From Aliishimia sp045106335 (GTDB lineage Bacteria; Pseudomonadota; Alphaproteobacteria; Rhodobacterales; Rhodobacteraceae), in the NCBI GenBank assembly GCA_045106335.1, contig JBGCEM010000130.1, forward strand, positions 1 to 15,513: a stretch of 15,513 nucleotides of DNA, written 5' to 3'. The translations under genes were made by a program, and so were the position numbers. Shown here in pieces: positions 1 to 6,570 of the stretch. Under the pieces are notes generated by a model. It had not been told where the DNA came from and made no database searches. It saw only the letters and a program-made list of their open reading frames with translations. How positions within the stretch are numbered: the stretch's first letter is position 1; every line of letters starts with the position of its first letter.

Positions 1-41
1 GTCCCTTTGGATTGAATCACCGTGCCGTGAGTCGCGACAGT

Positions 42-116
42 CTGTCAATCATAATTTATCAATTTCAATCATTCTGCACCGCAGCATGATTGAAATTGAC
101 TGAAATTGATTGACAG
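42..116. promoter_or_regulatory. Long inverted repeat upstream of rhaD, probable operator
   Basis: Two 31-base arms (42-72 and 86-116) form an interrupted inverted repeat: the outer 10 bases and inner 13 bases pair perfectly and 8 bases between them mostly do not. The spacer holds a further CTGC-ACC-GCAG mini-palindrome (74-84). The right arm carries TGAAAT twice, 10 bases apart (91 and 101), so on one face of the helix. A TTGACA hexamer lies at each outer end, pointing outward: plus strand 110-115 and minus strand 43-48. No good -10 box follows at 17 bases on either side. Repeated TTTCA/TGAAA half-sites are common in operators of DeoR-family sugar regulators, and rhizobial rhamnose operons are controlled by a DeoR-type RhaR. 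That assignment is inference, because no regulator gene is in the window. Confidence 0.6.
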
Positions 117-171
117 GGCAGTCAGCAAGGGTCAGCCTAGCTGTAACAAACCTGACTTTCTTGCCGCCATC

Positions 172-176
172 GGAGA
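172..176 (+). promoter_or_regulatory. Ribosome binding site deciding the rhaD start
   Basis: GGAGA lies six to seven bases before the ATG at 182. An in-frame TTG at 110 lies inside the inverted repeat, has no such site, and would add 24 residues (many hydrophobic or serine/threonine) ahead of the aldolase. The ATG at 182 is therefore preferred. Confidence 0.7.
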
Positions 177-181
177 CATCC

Positions 182-2284
182 ATGACCTCTGCCGCCTCTT
201 CGCAAAGCCTTGAAAACAAGTGGGATGTGCCCCGCGCAGCGCAGATGGGCGAGCCGGAAAAGCTGCTTTATCGGTCAAACCTTTTGGGGTCCGACAAAAG
301 AATCACGAACTATGGCGGCGGCAATACATCAGCCAAGGTGATGGAACAGGACCCTTTGACCGGCGACATGGTCGAGGTGCTTTGGGTCAAGGGATCAGGC
401 GGCGATGTAGGGTCGATCAAGATGGACGGGTTTTCCACCCTCTATATGGACAAGCTGAACGCGTTGCGCGGTGTCTATCGTGGCCCCGATCACGAGGATG
501 AGATGGTCGGCTATTTGCCGCATTGCACGTTCAACCTGAACCCGCGTGCGGCCAGTATCGACACGCCCCTGCATGCCTATGTGCCTGCCAAACATGTCGA
601 CCACATGCACCCCGATGCAATCATTGCTATTGCGGCGGCCAAGGACAGCAAGGCGCTGACCCAAAAGATTTTTGGCGACACGATCGGCTGGCTGCCGTGG
701 AAACGGCCGGGCTATGAACTGGGGCTGTGGTTGTCGGATTTTTGCGCAAAGAACCCTGATGCCAAGGGGGTTGTTCTGGAAAGCCACGGGTTATTCACAT
801 GGGCCGATGATGCGCGCGACTGCTATGACCTGACGCTTGAGATCATTCAAAAGGCGATGGATTGGTTTGCGGCCGAAACAGCGGGCAAGGCCGCCTTTGG
901 CGGTCAGGTCCACGCAAGTCTGGCCAGCGCGGAACGACGCGCGACTGCGGCCCGTCTGATGCCCGCAATTCGCGGCATGGTGTCAGGGCAACAGCATATG
1001 GTCGGTCATTTCGACGACAGCGATGCGGTGCTGGAATTCGTGAATGCGCAAGACATGGAACGGCTTGCCGCGCTTGGCACGTCCTGCCCGGACCATTTTC
1101 TGCGCACCAAGATTTGCCCGCTGGTAGTCGATTTCGATCCGGCCACACCTGATGTGGACGCCACGCTGGCGGGGCTAGCGGATGCGGTGGCGGCGTATCG
1201 CGAAGGCTACAAAGCCTATTACGACCGCTGCAAGCGCGACAACAGTCCAGCGATCCGCGATCCTAATGCTGTGGTTTATCTGGTGCCCGGCGTTGGCATG
1301 ATCACATTCGCCAAGGACAAGGCCACGGCGCGGATATCGGGCGAGTTTTACGTCAATGCGATCAACGTGATGCGCGGGGCGGATGCGGTATCGGACTATC
1401 AGGGTCTGCCAGAGCAAGAGGCCTTTGATATTGAATATTGGCTGCTTGAAGAAGCAAAGTTGCAGCGGATGCCCGCGCCGAAATCGATGGCGGGCCGCGT
1501 GGCGCTGGTTACGGGTGGGGCAGGCGGCATCGGGTCGGCCACGGCGGACCGGTATCTGCGCGAAGGGGCTTGTGTCATGCTGGCCGATATTGACGATGCG
1601 GCCCTTGCGGACACGGCGATGACACTGGCGGAACGCTATTCACCGGACGTGGTGCGCACGGTCAAGATGGACGTCACGGACGAGGCTGCGGTCACAGCAT
1701 CTTACGCCAATATCGCGGCAGAATACGGGGGCGTGGATATCCTTGTGTCAAACGCAGGCATCGCCAGTTCGGCCCCGGTCGAAGACACCTCGCTTGCGAT
1801 GTGGAACAAGAACATGGCGATCCTATCAACGGGCTATTTTTTGGTCAGCCGTGAAGCGTTCAAGCTGTTCAAGGTACAGGACATCGGTGGGGTGGTTGTG
1901 TTTGTCGCCTCCAAGAACGGGCTGGCGGCGTCGCCCAATGCATCTGCCTATTGCACGGCGAAAGCGTCGGAAATCCACCTCGCCCGCTGTTTGGCGCTTG
2001 AGGGCGCGCCGATGGGCGTGCGTGTCAATGTGGTGAACCCCGATGCGGTGCTGCAAGGCAGCAAAATCTGGGAAGGCGAATGGCTGGACCAACGCGCAGG
2101 CACCTATGGCACCGACAAAGACGGGCTGGCGGCGATGTATCGCGCGCGTTCGATGCTGAAACAATCGGTCCTGCCGCAAGACATTGCAGAGGCTGCCTAT
2201 TTTCTGGCGTCTGACCTGTCGTCGAAATCAACCGGCAATATCATCAACGTGGACGCGGGCAACGTCCAAGCGTTCACACGGTAA
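182..2284 (+). CDS. rhaD: Bifunctional rhamnulose-1-phosphate aldolase / short-chain dehydrogenase (RhaD)
   Basis: A 700-residue cytoplasmic fusion enzyme of L-rhamnose catabolism. The N-terminal half (about residues 1-420) is a class II aldolase that splits L-rhamnulose 1-phosphate into dihydroxyacetone phosphate and L-lactaldehyde. Candidate zinc ligands are in HVDHMH (138-143) and at His202 in ESHGLF. The C-terminal half (about 437-700) is a short-chain dehydrogenase with the TGGAGGIG nucleotide motif (444-451), NAG, Ser577, and the catalytic YCTAK (Tyr590, Lys594). In this family it is expected to act on the lactaldehyde. Length and domain order match the alphaproteobacterial RhaD family, and no key residue is missing. 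The gene is followed after 11 bases by the rhamnose isomerase gene, so the two form an operon. The upstream inverted repeat is the likely control site. The aldolase-SDR identity is firm; the exact substrate rests on family resemblance and on rhaI next door. Confidence 0.93.
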   Translation: MTSAASSQSLENKWDVPRAAQMGEPEKLLYRSNLLGSDKRITNYGGGNTSAKVMEQDPLTGDMVEVLWVKGSGGDVGSIKMDGFSTLYMDKLNALRGVYRGPDHEDEMVGYLPHCTFNLNPRAASIDTPLHAYVPAKHVDHMHPDAIIAIAAAKDSKALTQKIFGDTIGWLPWKRPGYELGLWLSDFCAKNPDAKGVVLESHGLFTWADDARDCYDLTLEIIQKAMDWFAAETAGKAAFGGQVHASLASAERRATAARLMPAIRGMVSGQQHMVGHFDDSDAVLEFVNAQDMERLAALGTSCPDHFLRTKICPLVVDFDPATPDVDATLAGLADAVAAYREGYKAYYDRCKRDNSPAIRDPNAVVYLVPGVGMITFAKDKATARISGEFYVNAINVMRGADAVSDYQGLPEQEAFDIEYWLLEEAKLQRMPAPKSMAGRVALVTGGAGGIGSATADRYLREGACVMLADIDDAALADTAMTLAERYSPDVVRTVKMDVTDEAAVTASYANIAAEYGGVDILVSNAGIASSAPVEDTSLAMWNKNMAILSTGYFLVSREAFKLFKVQDIGGVVVFVASKNGLAASPNASAYCTAKASEIHLARCLALEGAPMGVRVNVVNPDAVLQGSKIWEGEWLDQRAGTYGTDKDGLAAMYRARSMLKQSVLPQDIAEAAYFLASDLSSKSTGNIINVDAGNVQAFTR

Positions 2285-2295
2285 GGGGCGGGATC

Positions 2296-3570
2296 ATGAT
2301 CAAGTCAGATGTAATTGCAGCGGCGAATGATCAGGCGATGGCCGCCTTGCGGGCCGATTATGACGCGCTGGGCGAACACCTTGACCGACGCGGGATCGAC
2401 ATCGCAGCCATCACTTCAAAAGTGGCCGCTTATGGTGTCGCGATCCCCAGTTGGGGCGTCGGCACCGGGGGCACGCGCTTTGCCCGTTTTCCCGGACCGG
2501 GCGAACCGCGCGACATTTTTGACAAGATGGATGATTGTGGCGTAATCCAACAATTGGCCCGCGCCACGCCCAAGGTTTCGCTGCATATTCCGTGGGATGC
2601 GCAGCCCGCCGCCGATCTGAACAGCAAGGCAGAAGAGGTCGGCCTGACCTTTGACGCGATGAATTCCAACACCTTTCAGGACCAGCCGGATCAGGCGCAC
2701 AGCTATAAATTTGGGTCACTGTCCCATACCGATGCCGCCACACGGCAACAGGCGGTAGACCATAACCTTGCCTGCATCGCACTTGGCGAACAGATCGGGT
2801 CAAAGGCCTTGACGATCTGGGTCGGAGACGGGTCAAACTTTCCCGGCCAGACCAATTTCGCAAAGCAGTTCGAACGCTATCTTGTGGCCACCCGGCAGGT
2901 CTACCAAGCACTGCCCGATGACTGGACGCTGCTGACGGAACACAAGATTTATGAACCCGCGTTCTATTCCACGGTCGTGCAAGATTGGGGCACCAACCTG
3001 TTGATCGCACAGCAAATGGGGGACAAGGCAAAGTGTCTGGTCGATCTGGGGCACCACGCGCCCAACGTGAATATTGAAATGATCGTGGCCCGGCTGACGC
3101 AATTCGGCAAACTGGGCGGTTTTCACTTCAACGACAGCAAATATGGCGATGATGATCTGGATACAGGCAGCATCGACCCCTACCGTCTATTTCTGGTGTT
3201 CAATGAACTGGTCGAGGCGGAAAGCGACCCTGACTTCAATCCGATGCATATGCTGGATCAAAGCCACAATGTCACGGACCCGATTGAAAGCCTTATGGTC
3301 TCTGCAACCGAGGTGCAGCGCGCCTATGCGCAGGCCTTGCTAGTGGATCGCGCAGCGCTTGCCGCCTGTCAGGACGCGAATGATGCGTTGATGGCGACGA
3401 CGTTGCTGAAACACGGGTTCCGCACGGATGTTGAACCAATCCTTGCCATGGCGCGGCTAAACAGCGGTGGCGCGATTGACCCGGTCGCGGCCTACCGTGC
3501 TTCGGGATACCGCGCGCAGGTCGCAGCCGAACGCCCAGTGGTCAGCGGTGCTGGGGGTGGCATTGTTTAG
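2296..3570 (+). CDS. rhaI: L-rhamnose isomerase, rhizobial type (RhaI)
   Basis: A 424-residue protein resembling the L-rhamnose catabolism isomerases of rhizobia and roseobacters, which have a xylose-isomerase-like TIM barrel. It converts L-rhamnose to L-rhamnulose, the first cytoplasmic step of the pathway. Residues expected to bind metal and sugar are visible: Glu215-His216 in TEHK, Asp250 and His253/His254 in VDLGHH, and Asp280 followed by an acidic cluster in FNDSKYGDDD (278-287). The ATG at 2296 sits just after a purine-rich GGGGCGGG stretch and 11 bases after the rhaD stop, which indicates co-transcription with rhaD. No rhamnulose kinase (rhaK), transporter or mutarotase follows; the operon ends here against a decayed gene on the other strand. 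The last stop codon overlaps the end of that remnant's open frame by four bases. Confidence 0.92.
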   Translation: MIKSDVIAAANDQAMAALRADYDALGEHLDRRGIDIAAITSKVAAYGVAIPSWGVGTGGTRFARFPGPGEPRDIFDKMDDCGVIQQLARATPKVSLHIPWDAQPAADLNSKAEEVGLTFDAMNSNTFQDQPDQAHSYKFGSLSHTDAATRQQAVDHNLACIALGEQIGSKALTIWVGDGSNFPGQTNFAKQFERYLVATRQVYQALPDDWTLLTEHKIYEPAFYSTVVQDWGTNLLIAQQMGDKAKCLVDLGHHAPNVNIEMIVARLTQFGKLGGFHFNDSKYGDDDLDTGSIDPYRLFLVFNELVEAESDPDFNPMHMLDQSHNVTDPIESLMVSATEVQRAYAQALLVDRAALAACQDANDALMATTLLKHGFRTDVEPILAMARLNSGGAIDPVAAYRASGYRAQVAAERPVVSGAGGGIV

Positions 3571-3858
3571 TGGTCGGTGAGGCTGGTCTTTCCGATTTGG
3601 GCCAATGTGATGCTGGTTTCGGACGTCAACACATCCCGTAGGGTGTGCAATCGTTCTTCGCTATCAGCGGCAATGGCGCATTGCAGAATACGGCCCTTCC
3701 AATGGCCGCAGTCGTAACCCATGCGATCCGGGTTCAGCGGGGAAATCGACGTCACCTATGGCATGCCGAAACCCGCTGATCCCCCGGACGAATTCACCAG
3801 CCAAGCGGCGCGTGGTCGCTGTGGTTTGGTCTTCTTGGACGGCGCGGTCGTCTGTCAT
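3567..3858 (-). pseudogene. Frameshifted remnant resembling a glutathionyl-hydroquinone reductase-type GST
   Basis: Reading leftward from the ATG at 3858, the first about 45 codons give a plausible protein, with GEFVRGISGFRHAIGD and then FPAEPG. This resembles the N-terminus of YqjG/ECM4-type glutathione transferases, where an F-x-R-x-x-S-x-FR segment and an EPGRYHL segment precede the active-site Y-x-C-P-W. Directly after EPG the frame turns into unlikely residues and stops at 3664. The neighbouring frame, open from 3755 to 3567, there reads GYDCGHW, where the Cys-Pro-Trp motif would be expected, and continues for about 45 residues I cannot place. A full enzyme is over 300 residues, so most of the gene is lost. 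I infer a frameshift plus a large deletion. The GST assignment rests on short similarities only. The alternative is a small unknown gene. Confidence 0.45.
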
Positions 3859-3868
3859 CTGACCAGCT

Positions 3869-4435
3869 TCACCCTCTTAGCCGGTGATGCAAGATGATTG
3901 GCACGGCCAGTTCTTCTTCATCGGTCAGATGGCGGGTCAAAAAGGCCTCAATCGTCTGGCTATGTGCATGGACCTGCTGGGTCTCTTCGCGGGCTTGCGT
4001 GTCGTCCATAGTGGACAATTTTATCACCCGGTTGGCCGTTCTGGTGAAATCATCCAGTACCCGGTCCAGATCGGCATGATCCTGTTCCAACAGGTCCAGC
4101 CCGGCATCAAAGCGCGGGTCCGCCGCCGACAATTCAGGAAAATAGCTGTGATCTTCCCAACCGTGGTGGCCATGCAGATTGCCCACAAGGTTGCCACCAT
4201 AATGCGACAACCGTCCGACGTAATCGTCGGGCGCTATATCCTTGTTCAGGAAACGTTCTGTATCAAAACGGATGCGTTCGGCCACGCGGCGAAACATGAG
4301 ATGCGCGCCCAGCCAATGCCGGGTTTTGTCATGAAATCCGGGGTGAGCGTCCCAATGATCACGGGGATAGCGGTCCAAAAGGAACCGCATTTCATGGGGC
4401 ATGGGGTCTTGGCGTATGTCATAAGTGTTCAACAT
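3869..4435 (-). CDS. Hemerythrin HHE-domain protein
   Basis: An 188-residue soluble protein with the histidine and acidic pattern of hemerythrin-like (HHE cation-binding) four-helix bundles: His35, His40 and His45 in the first helix, a dense HGHHGWEDH segment (88-96) including His90/His91 and Glu94, His120 in EQDHADLD, and His169 followed by acidic residues 172-175 near the C-terminus. Such proteins hold a di-iron centre and bind or sense oxygen, nitric oxide or iron. The specific role here is unknown. I start at the internal ATG at 4435, not the in-frame ATG at 4513, because AAGGAG lies seven bases upstream of it and the domain begins there. The gene is transcribed away from the M24 gene across a 178-base intergenic region. 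It has no signal peptide or membrane segment. Confidence 0.85.
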   Translation of the reverse strand: MLNTYDIRQDPMPHEMRFLLDRYPRDHWDAHPGFHDKTRHWLGAHLMFRRVAERIRFDTERFLNKDIAPDDYVGRLSHYGGNLVGNLHGHHGWEDHSYFPELSAADPRFDAGLDLLEQDHADLDRVLDDFTRTANRVIKLSTMDDTQAREETQQVHAHSQTIEAFLTRHLTDEEELAVPIILHHRLRG

Positions 4436-4442
4436 CGGATCA

Positions 4443-4448
4443 CTCCTT
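4443..4448 (-). promoter_or_regulatory. Strong ribosome binding site for the hemerythrin gene
   Basis: On the minus strand this reads AAGGAG, seven bases before the ATG at 4435. It decides that start over the in-frame upstream ATG at 4513. Confidence 0.75.
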
Positions 4449-4490
4449 TCCTGCATAAGATGGGGTGTCATTGTGCCCATCGCTACCGGT

Positions 4491-4503
4491 GCCTGCGGCA
4501 GGC
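4491..4503. repeat. Perfect 6+1+6 palindrome in the divergent hemerythrin/M24 intergenic region
   Basis: GCCTGC-G-GCAGGC is a perfect inverted repeat. It is flanked by TGCATAA (4452-4458) and TTATGCA (4506-4512), a second inverted pair about 47 bases apart. It lies 56-68 bases upstream of the hemerythrin start and could be an operator for that gene. It could also be chance in GC-rich DNA. Confidence 0.3.
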
Positions 4504-4613
4504 GGTTATGCAATGGATGCAGGGCGGTGGATTTTCGTTGATCTTAAGTTGTGAGCTGTGGTTCTAATCGTCCGCCCTTTGATGTTGGGGTGAAACAGCG
4601 AAGGGAACGCGCC

Positions 4614-5822
4614 ATGCCCGCAATACAGGCTGCTTTTGATCAACCCGAATATGATCGCCGCATCGCAAAAACACGGGCTGCGATGGTGGCGGCTGGGCTG
4701 GATGCTATTTTCGTAACAGACCCGTCCAATCAGGCGTGGCTGACGGGTTATGATGGATGGTCGTTTTATGTGCATCAGGGCGTAATCCTGACGATGGAGG
4801 GCCAGCCGATCTGGTGGGGCCGTCACATGGACATGATCGGCGGCAGGCGAACCTGCTGGATGCAGCATGACAACATCGTGGGCTACGGCGATGAATATGT
4901 GCAATCCGTTTCAATTCACCCCATGCAGGATCTTGCCGCGCGGCTGACGTCCCATGGGCTTGACCGTGCCCGGATCGGCGTCGAGATGGAAAACTATTAC
5001 TACTCTGCCAAGGCCCACGCGGTTTTGATGGATGAATTGCCGAACGCGACACTTGTTGACGCGACCGCGCTGGTAAACTGGCAACGGCTGATCAAGTCCG
5101 AGGCCGAGATTGGGTTTATCCGCAAGGCGGCGCGGATTTCGGAAAAGGTGATGCAAACGGCTATGGACCGCGCAGCGCCCGGCGTGCGCAAAAACGATCT
5201 GGTGGCGGATATTATGCATGCCGGTATTTCGGGCGTTGGCGATGATTGGGGTGATTATCCGGCCATTGTGCCTCTGACGCCCTCGGGCCTTGATGCCACG
5301 GCGGCGCATCTGACGTGGAACGGCGCCCCGATGCAGAGGGGCGAGGCCACGTTCTTTGAGCTGTCAGGCTGTTATCGCCGTTACCACGCGCCCTTGTGCC
5401 GCACGATCTATCTGGGCACCCCTCCAGACGACATGCGCCGGACAGAGGCCGCCCAGATGGAAGGCATTGCCGCCGGGCTTGACGTGGCGCGGGCCGGAAA
5501 CCGCACCTGTGATATTGCGAACGCCTTTATGGCTGTCATGGCGCAACATGGGATCGCCCGATCCGGGCGCATGGGGTATCCGATTGGCCTAAGTTATCCA
5601 CCCGACTGGGGCGAGCGGACCGCATCCATTCGCAGCGAAGACGAAACCCTGTTGGAACCCGGCATGGTGTTTCATTTCATGCCCGCATTATGGATGGACG
5701 ACTGGGGGCTTGAGACGACTGAGACGATCCTGATCCGCCCTGACGGAGCGGCAGAGACGCTTTGTGATTTTGAACGCAAGCTCTTTGTAAAGGACGGCGG
5801 GGCGACCATGTCGTCTGCTTGA
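4614..5822 (+). CDS. doeA: M24 creatinase-like hydrolase, probable ectoine hydrolase (DoeA/EutD)
   Basis: A 402-residue cytoplasmic protein of the pita-bread (M24) fold. The N-terminal domain (about 1-160) has the TDPSN, TGYDGWSFYVHQ and WWGR-x-MD segments that I associate with ectoine hydrolase DoeA/EutD, which opens the ectoine ring during ectoine catabolism. In the C-terminal catalytic domain, metal-binding aspartates of true M24 metallopeptidases are replaced: FFELSGCYRRYH (247-258) stands where D...D is expected. His232 is in AHLTW, where creatinase-type enzymes carry a catalytic His, and Glu249 is a candidate nucleophile as in EutD. This indicates a non-metal, creatinase-like mechanism. 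The start at 4614 has AAGGGA about eight bases upstream; a frame-open GTG/ATG further up would add nonconserved residues. The usual partners (DoeB deacetylase, ectoine transporter, AsnC-type regulator) are absent here, so the substrate is not certain. Confidence 0.8.
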   Translation: MPAIQAAFDQPEYDRRIAKTRAAMVAAGLDAIFVTDPSNQAWLTGYDGWSFYVHQGVILTMEGQPIWWGRHMDMIGGRRTCWMQHDNIVGYGDEYVQSVSIHPMQDLAARLTSHGLDRARIGVEMENYYYSAKAHAVLMDELPNATLVDATALVNWQRLIKSEAEIGFIRKAARISEKVMQTAMDRAAPGVRKNDLVADIMHAGISGVGDDWGDYPAIVPLTPSGLDATAAHLTWNGAPMQRGEATFFELSGCYRRYHAPLCRTIYLGTPPDDMRRTEAAQMEGIAAGLDVARAGNRTCDIANAFMAVMAQHGIARSGRMGYPIGLSYPPDWGERTASIRSEDETLLEPGMVFHFMPALWMDDWGLETTETILIRPDGAAETLCDFERKLFVKDGGATMSSA

Positions 5823-5824
5823 AA

Positions 5825-5853
5825 TTGTCAAAATCGTAACTGGCTTTTGCAAT
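5825..5853 (+). promoter_or_regulatory. Candidate sigma-70-type promoter of the heme oxygenase-phytochrome unit
   Basis: TTGTCA (5825-5830), a 17-base spacer, and TGCAAT (5848-5853) match the -35/-10 consensus in 5 of 6 and 4 of 6 positions. It lies directly after the M24 stop and 38 bases before the heme oxygenase start. Confidence 0.35.
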
Positions 5854-5891
5854 AGGTCGCGTCACTGCACATGATCCTTGTCGGAGCCTGA

Positions 5892-6497
5892 ATGCCCAAC
5901 ACCGCAATACAACATCCCGACCAGTCAACTGTCTTTGATGCCCGCACACGGCTAAAAATGGTGACGGATGCCGTTCACCAGTCCCTGCACGTTCACCCCG
6001 TTTCGATCGCGATTTTGAACAATGGGTGCCCCAAGGCCTTACAGGGTTTCTTGTCTGCGCAACTGTCGCTTTTGCAACGGCTGGAACAGACGGCACCGCG
6101 GGCCTACCGGGCAGAGTTTGATATGCTCAAGACAGCCCTTTGCGATGATCTCGGCGCTGAACACCATGCACGTCACATCGCTGTCAAAGGGCGTGCTGCC
6201 CGCGCAGGGACAACCTATGTCGTCTTGGGGTCACTGATGGGGCGCAAGACCCTGCTGGCCGCAATGCGCCGCTTGCCCGACAGACCGTTTGCGCAATCCT
6301 ATTTGACCCGCCCCATGCCTGTTGACTGGTGGCGCTGGCTGTTGGTGGAACTTGATGAATTGGCCGGTGATGATGTCGGGTGGCGCGCGGTTGAGGCCGC
6401 AGCCCTTACCGCATTTGAACATATCGAACAGGCCATGGATGGTTGCCTGAAAGAACTGTGCAAAGACAAAGGATTACAGCAGGCAGGCCTCGCCTAA
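5892..6497 (+). CDS. bphO: Biliverdin-producing heme oxygenase (BphO/HemO-like)
   Basis: A 201-residue helical protein that opens heme to biliverdin, CO and iron. The N-terminal segment R-x-R-L-K-x-x-T-x-x-x-H-x-x-L puts the proximal heme ligand at His29. The distal-helix motif, usually Y-V-L-E-G-S-x-x-G-G, appears as YVVLGSLMG (109-117), so the Glu-Gly of many relatives is Leu-Gly here but the flexible Gly-Ser-x-x-Gly stretch is kept. Length fits the bacterial family. GGAG lies about five bases before the ATG at 5892. The bacteriophytochrome gene follows after 73 bases on the same strand. This is the classic pairing in which the oxygenase makes the phytochrome's bilin chromophore, so a role in light sensing is more likely than iron scavenging. 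No receptor or transport genes for heme are nearby. Confidence 0.88.
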   Translation: MPNTAIQHPDQSTVFDARTRLKMVTDAVHQSLHVHPVSIAILNNGCPKALQGFLSAQLSLLQRLEQTAPRAYRAEFDMLKTALCDDLGAEHHARHIAVKGRAARAGTTYVVLGSLMGRKTLLAAMRRLPDRPFAQSYLTRPMPVDWWRWLLVELDELAGDDVGWRAVEAAALTAFEHIEQAMDGCLKELCKDKGLQQAGLA

Positions 6498-6570
6498 AAG
6501 ATCCGGTAAAATTTATCAATAATTTATGCGTTCTGCCTAAGACAGGCCAAGAGCTCATGGAGGCCTGCGC

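Noticed and set aside
4538..4556. TTGAT-like half site resembling an FNR box upstream of the hemerythrin and M24 genes
   Set aside because: Only one half matches; the partner half-site is poor, so I cannot support an oxygen-responsive operator.
3884..4567. Long plus-strand open frame (227 codons) opposite the hemerythrin gene
   Set aside because: It is the antisense shadow of a gene with clear hemerythrin histidine pattern and a strong ribosome binding site; its own translation shows no recognisable family.
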